A stretch of 64,000 nt of DNA from JAJPKK01 sp963824905 (lineage in GTDB: Bacteria > Pseudomonadota > Alphaproteobacteria > Rhizobiales > Xanthobacteraceae): NCBI GenBank assembly GCA_963824905.1, contig CAWGRH010000012.1, positions 62,001 through 126,000 on the forward strand, read 5' to 3'. The position numbers and the translations under genes were made by a program. Position 1 is the stretch's first letter; each line of letters starts with the position of its first letter. Shown in pieces: positions 16,926 to 27,600 of the stretch. The notes under the pieces were generated by a model. That model had not been told where the DNA came from. It did no database searches and saw nothing but the letters and a program-made list of their open reading frames with translations.

Positions 16926-17051
16926 GAGCTTCCTCCCGAACGGGGGATCGTCCGGAAGAGTTTACTACGCCGAAGTTGACGTTTCATCTCTGTGCGAGGT
17001 GAGTTTCTTCCCCCTTTTGTATCGGTTTATTTGCCGTTTCGTATGGGTTTC

Positions 17052-17606
17052 TCACCCTTTCGTATCGATCCCTTGCGTATCGGTCTTGGCCCGTTCGATC
17101 GCTTCGGAGATCAAGCGGCGCGCTTCCCCGGCGTCGCCCCAGCCGAGGATGCGAGCCCATTTGCCCGGTTCCAGGTCCTTGTAATGGGCGAAGAAGTGCA
17201 CGATCTGCGCGAGCGTGATCTCGGGCAGGTCGGTGTAGTTCATCACATGGGCGTAACGCTTGGTGAGCTTCGGCGTCGGCACCGCGAGGATCTTCTCGTC
17301 GCCGCCGCCGTCGTCCTGCATCTTGAGGACGCCGATCGGCCGCACATTGATCACCGCGCCCGGTACGATCGGCCGCGTGTTCGCGACGAGCACGTCGATC
17401 GGATCGCCGTCATCGGAAAGCGTGTGCGGCACGAAACCGTAATTGCCGGGATAGCGCATCGGGGTGTGGAGAAAGCGATCGACCACGAGGGTACCGGCCG
17501 CCTTGTCCATCTCATACTTGATCGGCTCGCCGCCGATCGGAACCTCGATGACGACGTTGACGTCCCCGGGTGGATCGTAACCGATGGAAATGGCATCGAG
17601 GCGCAT
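17052..17606 (-). CDS. ppa: Inorganic pyrophosphatase (family I)
   Basis: 184 residues. It hydrolyses pyrophosphate to phosphate in the cytoplasm and so drives biosynthetic reactions. The family signature DDGDPIDVLV contains the metal-binding aspartates; EVPIGGEPIKYEMDK, DRFLHTPMRYPGNYGFVP, and the ending with HFFAHYKDLEPGKW are all standard. Start at 17606. A broken second copy of its internal region is present at 19199-19262. A -35-like TTGACG at 17673-17668 and GGTATG at 17649-17644 (minus strand) may be its promoter. Confidence 0.96.
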   Translation of the reverse strand: MRLDAISIGYDPPGDVNVVIEVPIGGEPIKYEMDKAAGTLVVDRFLHTPMRYPGNYGFVPHTLSDDGDPIDVLVANTRPIVPGAVINVRPIGVLKMQDDGGGDEKILAVPTPKLTKRYAHVMNYTDLPEITLAQIVHFFAHYKDLEPGKWARILGWGDAGEARRLISEAIERAKTDTQGIDTKG

Positions 17607-17938
17607 GGCGGGTTCCGGGAGAGGGGCTTGCAGTCAAGCCGTCCATACCCGAAATCGCGCCGGTTGCCGTCAACTTTCTTGAGACCGGGCCGGGCAACTT
17701 TCTTGGGGGCTCCGATCGCGGCGAGCTCAACCAGCGCTATTGTGCGGTCTTTTCCCGTGTATTAAATAGCGCCGCCGCCTTGCGGTTCGAGAGAACCGCT
17801 TCGCCACTGGCGCCGCCGGCCGCCACTACTCCCGGCCCGGATGAGATCACCTATCTCTGTCCGAAGAGAGCGTCAAGCACCAGATCCGCTCCACTAGGAG
17901 AGTTCGAATGGGACTCTCCCAATCAGGATGTCTGAGCC
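17607..17938. other. Gap between ppa and the dioxygenase gene
   Basis: 332 bases without a convincing gene. It has a direct repeat CAACTTTCTTG at 17671-17681 and 17695-17705, overlapping the possible ppa promoter. The part next to 17939 is A/T-richer and may contain the promoter of the dioxygenase. Nothing else is seen. Confidence 0.4.
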
Positions 17939-19000
17939 GTGGCCTTCGATCACAACAACCCGCTTCCCGGCGTGCCCCTTGTGGAATCGCCGTTTTTTGC
18001 CAGATGGTTCTCACCCGATTTAGTCGGTGAGGAAACCTATCGAATAGCGAAAGACATCCATGAGCAGGGCTACGCCGTAATCGACTTCCCAGATCCAGAT
18101 TTTGATGCCCTGTCGGAGCGCCTTAAACAGAAGCTCGTAGGGCGGTATGACTTGGATGCCTTCCGACAGGGAAAGATCCAAGGTCTTCGCATCCAGGACG
18201 TCTGGCACGAAAACGAAGAGTCGTATCGGATCGCGACCAACCCGGCTGTGCTCAGCCTGCTTGAAACGTTGTATGGGCGAAAATCATTCCCCTTCCAATC
18301 CCTCAACTTTCCAGTCGGCACACAACAGCACTATCACAGCAACTCCTTGCACTTCTCGTCGATGCCAGAACGTTTCATGTGCGGCGTTTGGGTGGCGCTC
18401 GAGGACATCGACGAGGACCAGGGCCCGTTGATCTACTTTCCAGGGTCTCATAAATGGCCGATCTACACCGGCGAGCATATTGGCCACACCTACATGTCCG
18501 ATTTCGGGACCTACCAAGCTCGCTACGAGGGAGTTTGGACGCAGCTGGTGGAGGCGGCCGGGCTGCCCGCAAAGCAATTCAGCGCGAAAAAGGGGCAGGC
18601 GCTGATTTGGGCGGCGAACCTGCTGCACGGCGGCGATATTCACAGGGACAAGTCGAAGACGCGATGGTCTCAGGTCACGCACTACTTCTTCAAAGACTGC
18701 GCCTATTATACGCCAATGCATACGGATTTGGCGCTCGGAATTGTTTCGTTTCGCGAGCCGTATAATATCTTGACCCGCGGAACCGAGAAGAATTTCTACA
18801 ACAGCATCCCAATTCCCGATGATGTCGTGCTAGCCGCAAGCCCTGCGCACGACCGTCACAGTTGGGCACGTAAGATGCCAACCGATTTCGATCCTGAAAC
18901 CTACCTCGAGCTTAATCCCGATGTCCGCGCGGCGAAAGTCGACCCATACAGGCACTTTCTCGTTCACGGCATCGGCGAACGACGGCGCTACAGGCGTTGA
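17939..19000 (+). CDS. Phytanoyl-CoA dioxygenase family protein with a glycosyltransferase-type tail
   Basis: 353 residues. The body resembles PhyH-type Fe(II)/2-oxoglutarate oxygenases: VGTQQHYHSNSLHF holds the proximal histidine, CGVWVALEDIDEDQGPLIYF and PGSHKWP follow, and SQVTHYFFKD may supply the distal histidine. The acidic iron ligand after the first His is not obvious (His-Ser-Asn), so activity is uncertain. The last 45 residues, FDPETYLELNPDVRAAKVDP then HFLVHG, are the module found twice at the N terminus of the glycosyltransferase at 24647. The start is GTG. Such oxygenases occur in surface-glycan clusters, where they may hydroxylate or demethylate. Confidence 0.75.
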   Translation: MAFDHNNPLPGVPLVESPFFARWFSPDLVGEETYRIAKDIHEQGYAVIDFPDPDFDALSERLKQKLVGRYDLDAFRQGKIQGLRIQDVWHENEESYRIATNPAVLSLLETLYGRKSFPFQSLNFPVGTQQHYHSNSLHFSSMPERFMCGVWVALEDIDEDQGPLIYFPGSHKWPIYTGEHIGHTYMSDFGTYQARYEGVWTQLVEAAGLPAKQFSAKKGQALIWAANLLHGGDIHRDKSKTRWSQVTHYFFKDCAYYTPMHTDLALGIVSFREPYNILTRGTEKNFYNSIPIPDDVVLAASPAHDRHSWARKMPTDFDPETYLELNPDVRAAKVDPYRHFLVHGIGERRRYRR

Positions 19001-19076
19001 TCGGGCATCGGAGGGCTTCCGCGCATGCTGTCCGCTCGGGTTACGTGGCATCTCCACCGTTAGATCGACGACTGCG

Positions 19077-19262
19077 TTGCTACATCCAAAACAAGCTGGT
19101 CACGGCATCGAATGTCGGGCGGCGGGCCATGGTGCGCACCCGACGGAAAGCGCACCAGTTCCGAGCCGAACGTGCCCGTCTCTGCCTGCGCGGATCAGAA
19201 TTGCCGGGATAGCGCGTCGGCGTGTGGAGGAAGCGATCGACCACGAGAGTCGAGGGCCGCTT
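19077..19262 (-). pseudogene. Composite gene debris: methyltransferase 3' end, GT61 5' end, ppa fragment
   Basis: Three pieces lie side by side. 19077-19116 matches the last codons of the methyltransferase ending at 22574 (there TFDAMSSLFCL, here TFDAVTSLFWM then stop). 19131-19200 matches 24557-24640, the 5' end and upstream bases of the GT61 gene. 19199-19262 matches 17441-17502 inside ppa (TLVVDRFLHTPTRYPGN). Read on the minus strand, GT61 start to methyltransferase end is the order of the intact genes with everything between removed. The rest of the 378-base gap 19001-19378 shows nothing further. Confidence 0.7.
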
Positions 19263-19378
19263 TCCTCAAGCATTCAGGTGTGCGCGAACAGGATTTCGAC
19301 CTTTGTCTTCATAGCCGCCGGTCGGTCAGCAAAAACCTCACGGCGGGCGCACGTGCTCCGCGCCAGCGTCGCCTCGGG

Positions 19379-22300
19379 CTAGTTGGCATTGACGTTCTGC
19401 ACGGTCCAGGTCGTCCCGACATTGGCGACCGGGAGAGCCTGGGTCACCGTCGTGCCGTTCATCAGCCACATGGACACGTCGCCGACACTGTCCAGCAGCA
19501 ACAGGTCGGTCATGCCGTCGCCGTTGTAGTCGCCGAGCGGACCGATGGTGATGATGTGCCAGTTGCCCGCCGTGGTGCCGACCACTCCGACGGAGGTCAC
19601 CGTCTGGCCGTTGGTGAACCAGATCGAGATGGTTCCGGTATTGGCGTCGCGCCACAGAATATCGGAGTAGCCGTCGCCGTTGAAATCGCCGACCCCCTGC
19701 ACCTGGAAATTGGACGTCACGGTCGCGATGACCGAGGCTCCGACCACTTGCTCGCCGTCGATGAGCCAGATGGCGACGTCGCCGCCGGTATCTTGCCAGA
19801 GAATGTCGGTCTTGCCGTCACCGTTGAAGTCACCGGTTCCGACGATCGACCACGTGGGAGGCACCGAGCCGAGCCCGCTGGAATCCATTGTCGCCGTGCC
19901 GTTCATCAGCCAGACGGCGAGGTCGCCTGCGGAGTCGCGCCAGAGAATGTCGCCATAACCGTCGCCGTTGAAATCGCCGGTGCCGACCACCGACCAGTTC
20001 GTGGGAACATTGCCGACGCCTGCGGACGACGCGATCGCCGTGCCGTTCATGAACCACATCGCCACATTGCCGCTGGTGTCGCGCCAGAGTATGTCGGCCT
20101 TGCCGTCACCGTCGAAGTCACGCTGACCGACAATCGACCAGGTGGCCGGCACGGTCGCCAGCCCCGCAGATTGCAATACCGAATTGCTGTTCATCAGCCA
20201 CAGGGCAATGTTGTTGCCGTTGCTGCGCCAAAGTATGTCGCTCTTGCCGTCGCCGTTGAAGTCATGGGTGTTGGTCAGATTTTCGGATGGCGCCGGCACG
20301 ACTTGAATTGCCGCCATCATGCCACCGTCCTCGTGGGCGAGGATGTGACAGTGGTAGACGAACTGCCCGAGTTGCGTGAACGTGTTCTGGACGACGATCG
20401 GCGTCGACGTACAGTCGCCGCTGCGCCATTGCGCGATCGTGCAATAGCCATTCTGATCATTCGCCACCTCCGGCACGTGTGCCGTCGAAACCGGCAGCGG
20501 GACGTTGTCCTCCATGACGCCCGCTCCGACCGAAGGATCGAGTGCGGGTGCCAGCAGCGAGCCGGGCGGCGCTGCGTCTTCCACGTAGCGGAACCGGGTC
20601 TGGTGGATGTGAAAGTTGTGATTTTCGGTCGCCAGGTTGATGAGCTCCCAGGTCTCGGTGACCGGCGTTTGTCCGGGCCCGAGAGGGACGCATACGGTGT
20701 TCGCCGAAGGATCGAATGCCATCAGCGGCAGCTCGGTGCCAGGCACCGGCGCGTCGTTCTCGTCGACCTCCTCGTAGCCTAGACCGAAGACGTCCGGATT
20801 TGAGGTGTCCGGGAAGCCGAAGAAAATGCGCCGACGGTGACCTTGCGGCAGCGGCTTGCATCCGGCGGGCAGCGGCGCGGGCTGGGCATTGGGAACCTGC
20901 GCCCGGAAAATCCCGCCCGGCTTGTTCGCTGCGAGCGCGTCGCCGTGAACGTCGATAGCGCTGCCGACGATCGCGCGGGGTCCGGTCTGGTTGAACAGGA
21001 CGGAAGCGAGCTGCACCGCGGGCCAGGGGTCGCCGACCGGGCCCATGGTGATGGGGACCATGTTGAGCGTGGCGCTGGCGCCGGGGGGCGGGGTGACGAC
21101 GTTGCCGTTCTGGTCGCGGTAGGTGACGTACAATTCGGCCCGCGAGCTCGGCATCATGACGAGGTCGTCGATGCAGACGGGCGCCGAGCTCAGCGTCGTC
21201 GAAAGGGTCGGGCAGGCGACCACGCGGAAGCGGGCGCCGGCGGCCTGCGCCACGGTTCCGAGCGGCGTGCCGGGTGGGATATCGATGCTCACGCCGTCGA
21301 CCGATACGAGCTGCATCATCATCGGCATCTGCGTCGCGTTGTCGGTGAGCTGCAGATCGTACGAGAGACTCCCGGACGCATTGGTGAGCCGCCACAGCTC
21401 GCCGTCGGCCTCGGTGACGTTGATCGTCGGATACAGCTCACCGCTGACGGTGAAGTACCAGACCGCACCGGGAAAATAGCCGCCACCGCCGCCCCAGGTC
21501 GGCGCCGATGGGCCGCCCTGCTGCGTGCCGACGGTCGATATGCCGGTACATTGGCCGAGGCGAGGCGGCTCGTTGAAAATCGGAAGCTGATTGCAGAACG
21601 GCGAGGCCTGCTGGTTGAGCACCTCGCCATTGGCGACCGGCGCGTTGCCGTTGGCGAAGAGCAGGCTGGGCATCTTGGCCAGCACTTGCAGATCCTTGAG
21701 GATAAGGTGGCGTACGTTGCCGGCGGGGAACGGCGTTTGGGAGAGGTCGCCGATGGAATAATCGCCTGCCGCTCCGACCGATATGATCCCTGCGAGGCCG
21801 CTCGACACCTGATTGAGCGCAATTCCATGAACGTGCGGGTGGAACCAGAAGGCGCCGGATGGATGGTTGGCCGGAATGTCGATCCGATAATCGACGTAGT
21901 CCTTGGCGATCGATCCGTGCTGGTGCGTCGATTGCGGCACCGGTGTGCCGTTCGCAGAGTTGTAGATTTCGACGAAGACGTAATCGCCGAATGTCGGATC
22001 GTCGAGCGTCGGCGCGCGCGCCGGAACGATCAGGCCGTGGGTGTGCAGATTTGTCAGGTTGAGCGGCAGATTGGCGCCGCCCGGATTGATCGAGTGGTTG
22101 ACCTTGATCGGATCGAGCGCCGGCAGCCTGTTCACGAGGCGAATCTTGAGACTGTCGCCCTTTTGCAGGGCGAGGCGGACGCCGCCATAGGTGGCCACCG
22201 TTGGAGAGCCCGCCGGGCATTGATTGCCTGCGAGGCTCGCGGATCGCGGGCACACCGCATAGACCCAGCCGATCGGGTTGAGCGGCGGACTATGGTCGGG

Positions 22301-22483
22301 CGGCGTGTAGACGATGCTCGGCACCGGCTGGGTTTGCGCGATCATCAGAAGATCGAGCACGCCGTTGGAGCTCGCGAACACCGGCGGCTCGACGAAATCG
22401 CCGGCGAATGCCGCGCTTGCACCCAACGTCAGTGCCGCTGCGGCCGCCATGTTCAGCCATCGACAATTCCGGATTCGGCGCAT
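19379..22483 (-). CDS. Secreted multicopper oxidase with six-repeat VCBS/FG-GAP tail
   Basis: 1034 residues from the chosen ATG, which gives a normal signal peptide (MRRIRNCRWLNMAAAAALTL then GASAAFA). The copper ligand motifs are all present: NLHTHGL (about 147), WFHPHVHGI (about 215), ENHNFHIHQ and YHCHILAHEDGGMM (about 710), so the type 1 and trinuclear sites look complete. From about 739 to the end come six repeats of about 48 residues of the form DFNGDGKSDILWRDTSG, calcium-binding beta-propeller blades. Normal multicopper oxidases stop before this point. ATG 22525 or TTG 22561 would extend the N terminus. The substrate is unknown; phenols, metals or other reduced compounds are usual. Confidence 0.88.
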   Translation of the reverse strand: MRRIRNCRWLNMAAAAALTLGASAAFAGDFVEPPVFASSNGVLDLLMIAQTQPVPSIVYTPPDHSPPLNPIGWVYAVCPRSASLAGNQCPAGSPTVATYGGVRLALQKGDSLKIRLVNRLPALDPIKVNHSINPGGANLPLNLTNLHTHGLIVPARAPTLDDPTFGDYVFVEIYNSANGTPVPQSTHQHGSIAKDYVDYRIDIPANHPSGAFWFHPHVHGIALNQVSSGLAGIISVGAAGDYSIGDLSQTPFPAGNVRHLILKDLQVLAKMPSLLFANGNAPVANGEVLNQQASPFCNQLPIFNEPPRLGQCTGISTVGTQQGGPSAPTWGGGGGYFPGAVWYFTVSGELYPTINVTEADGELWRLTNASGSLSYDLQLTDNATQMPMMMQLVSVDGVSIDIPPGTPLGTVAQAAGARFRVVACPTLSTTLSSAPVCIDDLVMMPSSRAELYVTYRDQNGNVVTPPPGASATLNMVPITMGPVGDPWPAVQLASVLFNQTGPRAIVGSAIDVHGDALAANKPGGIFRAQVPNAQPAPLPAGCKPLPQGHRRRIFFGFPDTSNPDVFGLGYEEVDENDAPVPGTELPLMAFDPSANTVCVPLGPGQTPVTETWELINLATENHNFHIHQTRFRYVEDAAPPGSLLAPALDPSVGAGVMEDNVPLPVSTAHVPEVANDQNGYCTIAQWRSGDCTSTPIVVQNTFTQLGQFVYHCHILAHEDGGMMAAIQVVPAPSENLTNTHDFNGDGKSDILWRSNGNNIALWLMNSNSVLQSAGLATVPATWSIVGQRDFDGDGKADILWRDTSGNVAMWFMNGTAIASSAGVGNVPTNWSVVGTGDFNGDGYGDILWRDSAGDLAVWLMNGTATMDSSGLGSVPPTWSIVGTGDFNGDGKTDILWQDTGGDVAIWLIDGEQVVGASVIATVTSNFQVQGVGDFNGDGYSDILWRDANTGTISIWFTNGQTVTSVGVVGTTAGNWHIITIGPLGDYNGDGMTDLLLLDSVGDVSMWLMNGTTVTQALPVANVGTTWTVQNVNAN

Positions 22484-22573
22484 GTCCGCCTGGTTCGGGG
22501 TCGGCTCGTCGTCGGTCGAAGACATCGGAGGCCAATCATCTCGTTGAGGATACGGCACCAAGATTATTGTCTG

Positions 22574-23341
22574 CTACAGACAAAACAAGCTGCTCATGGC
22601 GTCGAATGTTGCGTAGGCCCGAGTATCTAACATTGATAACGGGACAATCCGCGCATCATTCTCTTCGCGCAAAGTGATATCCTTGTACTGTTCAACCAAT
22701 TGAAAATACAGATCGGATAGTATTCGTGACGCCGGATTCAGGTTGGTGATCGCCACCAGCCCGGTCGGATGGGCGTCAAAGACGACAACGCGCAGGTCGG
22801 GTCTGTGGATACGCAGAATCGACAACACCTTCCACACGTCGCCCGCCCACCAGTCGACATGTGTTGAGTGTTCTCGCAGCCGATGATCCGCCTGGTTCCG
22901 CCTGGCAACGTAATCGTCTGGGGGTACGCAATCATGCATCAGCACGACTGACTCCCGTCGACAGTGACGTTCGACGTTGATGAAATCGCGCAGCAGGAAT
23001 TCAAACAGGTGCATGCCATCGAGGAACGCCATGTCGATGGGTTTGCCGAACATTGCCTTCGGGTCGTGGTTTTCGAAGAACCTATCGCTGGGCATCTGAA
23101 ACAAGCAGCACGTCGATTTGCGGTTTACCACCGGCCGATCGATCTCAAACTGGGGGTCTATTCCAATTGTCGGGCATTCCGCCAGCGCCAGCGTAGCCCC
23201 TTTGGAAACTCCGATTTCCAGGTAGGTGCGAGGCCTCACAAAGGCGTGCAGGCGCGCCAAGACCGTGTAGTAGTCCTCGCCATGTGGTTCGGCTCTCGAC
23301 CAGATCGCCGCGGGCGCCGTTGCGTCGCTTTGCGCGTCCAT
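22574..23341 (-). CDS. Class I SAM-dependent methyltransferase (Methyltransf_24-like)
   Basis: 255 residues. TYLEIGVSKGATLALAE is the SAM-binding loop, IGIDPQFEID the following acidic strand, and PIDMAFLDGMHLFEFLLRDF with SVVLMHDCVPPDD resembles the metal-assisted Methyltransf_24 group often found beside glycosyltransferases. The ATG at 23341 is supported by GGAG six bases upstream (TGGAGAATGC). It ends 90 bases before the oxidase start and follows the GT61 gene on the same strand, so it may be co-transcribed with both. A decayed copy of its 3' end is at 19077-19116. Confidence 0.8.
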   Translation of the reverse strand: MDAQSDATAPAAIWSRAEPHGEDYYTVLARLHAFVRPRTYLEIGVSKGATLALAECPTIGIDPQFEIDRPVVNRKSTCCLFQMPSDRFFENHDPKAMFGKPIDMAFLDGMHLFEFLLRDFINVERHCRRESVVLMHDCVPPDDYVARRNQADHRLREHSTHVDWWAGDVWKVLSILRIHRPDLRVVVFDAHPTGLVAITNLNPASRILSDLYFQLVEQYKDITLREENDARIVPLSMLDTRAYATFDAMSSLFCL

Positions 23342-23440
23342 GCATTCTCCACAAGCACAATCAAGTCGTCGGAACCTTACCTGCAAACTGCTCGTGGGGC
23401 ACCAACAATCGCGCACCCGGCTTCCCATTGGAAAGTCCGC

Positions 23441-24590
23441 CTAGCCCCCCGTGACATCCCGCAGATGCGACAACACGTTCTCGATCGGAATGTTCAACGG
23501 TGCGTCCCACACGGTCGAGCCGCCAAGCTCGTGGATCTGCTCGCTGCGAATTTCCCGATAGGTCAGCGATCGATGGGTGCAGAACTGACAATAGAAAAGG
23601 TCCGGCATCAAGGCGGGAACGAAGGTGGTTAACGTGCCGCCCGGCCGCATGAACATCAGATTGGCAAGACCCGCGCCGTTCACGCCTGCCATGTGGTGGG
23701 CGCCCTTGGCCACGGCTATCTGCTCTCGAAATGTAAGAGTGCCAGGTCGAATAATGGTCCAGCCCGCTGCTTCCAGCTTTTGGTGCTGCTCCGCCTCCTG
23801 AAACAATGACCGTAATTCTCCGGCGCGGCTCATCCATAGTTTCGCGTACGACAGCGCTGGCACGCGTGCCCCGATGTCGTCCATCGCCTGAAGTCACGAG
23901 GGGAGAATAGTAGTGCCCATGATGGGTCAGCCCTGTAACGAGTACCAGTTCGTCCACATGGCACGGGCGGCCGTCCCGCAATATGCGCTGTTCCGGCCGC
24001 ACATCGAGTAATTCGAGCGCCCCCGTTACGACCGGATTCATCCAAGCGTAAACGCGCGGCACCAGTACTTTCCAGCCGCCAAGCTGTTGGACCCACTGCC
24101 GCGAAAGCCAGACGAGGGGCAACATCTCGCCTAAAAAGTGGCCGTAATTGTTTAACCCCGCCTTGCCGCAAAGCAAGGCGGGACCGATGTGATAATCGAT
24201 CAGACCCGCGCAGCGGGCGGCCTTCAGCGCGTGGAACGCAGCATCGACGTCCGCTTGGGGGGTTTGGGTGATGCTGGGTTCGATCAGGTTCAGGTCGCGG
24301 TCGAACACTAAGCCCTCATTCACCACGAATGCGTCGCGCACACTGTGAAAGCGGACTTCCCGTGGGGGGTGGCTCGCATTACAGCCGTCGCGTAGATAAG
24401 CGGCAATGTGAGGGGGGATGAGGTGGGAATTAATTATTGGGGGCGGTGCTACTGAAAACCCCGGCGAGACAACAGTATGCACGAGGCTGTCGGCGGGTAG
24501 CGACACGCGATGCGGAGTCACAAACGTCTCCGAGTTCCCGCAGGCCTCGGGCGACGGACCATCGTGCGCGCCCGACGGTAAGCGTACCAT
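23441..24590 (-). pseudogene. GT61-family glycosyltransferase, disrupted by a frameshift
   Basis: Two frames together make one protein. The N-terminal frame (24590 to about 23895) has LLCGKAGLNNYGHFLGEMLP and VLVPRVYAWMNP, typical of DUF563/GT61 enzymes. The C-terminal frame (about 23895 to 23441) has FREQIAVAKGAHHMAGVNGA then GLANLMFMRPGG, the family's conserved end. They differ by one base in phase, with the join near CTCGTGACTTCAG (23890-23905). The intact enzyme would transfer a sugar such as xylose or another pentose in surface glycan synthesis. The start is unsure (ATG 24590 or TTG 24596). Confidence 0.75.
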
Positions 24591-24646
24591 TCCCAAGCCG
24601 GACGCGCTTGCATCTGCCCGTCTCTGCCTGCGTTGATCGGATCAGC

Positions 24647-27600
24647 CTAGGTGCCAGTCCACTTCAGCTTGACGACCCGCGGATTCATGCTCGTCGAGCA
24701 TGCATTGTCAACTCGGAGGGTATGATCGATGCCGTGTTGTTGCAGCAGCGGACTGTAGAACGGATCTCCTTCCTTGAAGAAGGCGCGCCAGCGAGAACGC
24801 AGCCGCTCATCGTCCTGCGGGTGAGCGAGGTTCGCGCTCTCCCGGCGAGTTTGGCTCTCGTGATGAAAAAGAACGGTATGCCCATCGAACAGCACCTTGT
24901 AACCGGCATCGCGAATCCGTAAGCAAAGATCGGTGTCGTTGAAGCCGACGACAAACTTTTCATCAAACCCGCCGACTTTGCGGAAGATGTCGTGCCGCAT
25001 GAGCATGCAGGCGGCGGTGACGGCAGAGTAGTCGCGCACGCTGGTTAGAATGCAGTTATATCCGTTGTAGCGCCCTCCGGTATGGTCATAGGCCGATGCG
25101 AATTTTCCGACATGGTCGGCGGCGCCGTTGAACCCCATCAGCACCCCGGCATGCTGGACGTTGCCGTCAGGATACAACAAAAGGGGGCCCGCGATCCCGA
25201 CCTCGGGCCTCGCAGCGAGGCTGCGCAGGCGCTGGATCCAGCCCGGGTTGATCGCCTCGATATCGTTGTTGAGGAACAACAGGTATTTCTCATCTCCACC
25301 ATAGGCTCGGACGGCCGCGTTGTTTATCTTAGCGTAGTTGAAAACCCCTTTGTATGGCATCACTGAGTGACGCTCCGATATGACCTTCAGGTAATCAAGC
25401 GTCTCTGGGTCGGTCGATTCGTGGTCAACCACGAGAATGCGGCAATTTGCTCCGTCCGCCGTCCGTTCGATGCTTTCGATACAGGGCCGCAACAAATCGA
25501 CGCGATTGCGGGTTGGTATCACAATCAATACCCCACCGCCATCGTCTTCCCAGTCGATACGGAATTCATTGAAGCCGAGTCCACGCGAGGCCCTGGACTT
25601 TGTGAACCCAAGACGTTCGAGGTGCTTGTTGAGGATCCCTGTCATGGTCTCCATCACTTCGGACGCTTTACTGTGGCCGGTGCTGGTGGTGTGCGTGCGC
25701 CAGCGATATAGCACAGCCGGCACATGGGCGACAGCAGTGGCGCGTTCAATTACACGCAGGACGAAATCGATGTCGTTCGAGATCGTGAGCTGCTCGTCCC
25801 AGCCCTTCAGTGAGCGGGCCAACGCGGTGCGCACGGCCACCATATGCACGAAATATGGATGGCTCAGATAATAATCGTAGCTGAATGCCGGCCGGGCCCG
25901 AACCTCCAGCACGACCCCCGCGTCCTCCCCGACCAGCACCTCGTCGCTGTAAATGAGGTCAGCGCCGGTCGTAAGCGCCGCCTTGGCCAGCTTGTGGACT
26001 GCGTCCGGTTCCAATATGTCGTCGTGGTCCATAAAGGCGACATAATCGCCCTTGGCGGCACCGATGCCGAGATTGACCGCTCGGCCGACACCGACGTTAA
26101 ATGGCGAACGGATCACCCGGATGCGCCGATCCTGACGGGTCGCGGCCTCCAGCGACGCGCGCACATGCGGCTGCGTTGAACCGTCGTCCACGCATATCAG
26201 CTCCCAACCAGCCGACCATTGTCCCATTACGCTGTTTAGGGCTTCAGTCAGCCAATCCTGCCTGGTGTTGTAGACCGGCATGATAATCGTGATTGTGATG
26301 CCGGTAGTCTCGGACGTCATGCGTCGGGCCAGGCGCTGGCGTACTGCGGTCTTGATAGAGTCGGGGCGAGTTAGAAACCGCACCAACGTGTCGTTTTGAT
26401 CAATACGTTTAGGACAGCTGCTCAAAGTCCTTTTGCTGCGAGCATCGCGGACATAAATGTCCTTGTTGATCATTGCGGCGAGCGGCCGATACAGCATGAT
26501 ACGAAAGCCGCAGCGAGCGGTGGGTAGGCCTGCCTTCGCCACATCCTCACGCAGATGATCGGCGACGCCAATGGCGATCACCTCGTCTTCGCAAAGCACT
26601 TCGACCGTTAACGGCGTCTGGGGCGCCGAGTGATCAAGCGCCCATCCGATCAAGCATTGGCCCGCAATCTGGTCGAAAGAACCGACGATGGGCGGCAGGG
26701 GCGGCAGAACGCGGGGGCTTTCGATCAATTCCGTTTCGGTGCCGGCAATGAAGGCCTGTATGATAGATTCCTCATATTTGCGCGCGCCCGTCGGAATCGG
26801 AAGGCGGAAGCCACTTGGTCCGTTCGAAAGGCCCAGTTCGCGCACGTCATGCCGTTCGACGTCGGCTGTCGTGGTGCCGACCGGTTCGTGATCGACTCGG
26901 ATTTCGATCTCGATCTGCCGCGCGGGGTCGCCGATCGGCGCAACCCAGCCGATTGCTTCATCCTGAGCGCTTAAATCGAGATAGCCGAACGCACCCATCC
27001 GCGCCGGAGTGATTGTCAGGGGTTCGTCGAGCCGGATCCCGGCGACGATCGGCAGAATCTCGAAGCTCTCGCCAGGACGCAGCAGGCGCTGGCCTGCCCC
27101 GCGGAAGCGGAACAGGTTGTATTCGTCAGACACGGCGAAGGTCCGCATAAAGAGCGCGTCGCCGGATACAGCCTGGACAAGCAATGGCTGGCCAGCGGTC
27201 CAGCGCGACGCCCGCGGGACGCTGAAGGCGCCGCTGATCCAACCCTGTTCGCAGGACCATCCAAGCCACTCGATTGCCTGCGTCGTGCCGATTGCGAAGG
27301 GCTCGGTCAGCATCGGGCGGCCGGTTACGACGTCAAGCACCTCGGCGAACGTGCCAAGCGTATGCGGAGGAAGCGAGAACGCGAAGCTGCCGCCCGCACT
27401 GGAGCGGCAGGTCGCGGTCAAAACGCCGTCGATCAGAAGCGCCAGCAAGGATCCGCGAGCTGTGCCGGGCCAAGTGCCGGCAAAAGTATCGCCACACAGG
27501 CGAAGGCTCGATGCTGACCGCAGTTTCGGATTCGAGCGACCTGCTGCGCGGCCGATACGAAGAAAATGCTCGAGTGGTCCCATTCCCGACGCCGCCACGT

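Noticed and set aside
20837..22630. A 597-codon open frame on the plus strand.
   Set aside because: Antisense to the multicopper oxidase, whose copper motifs are unmistakable.
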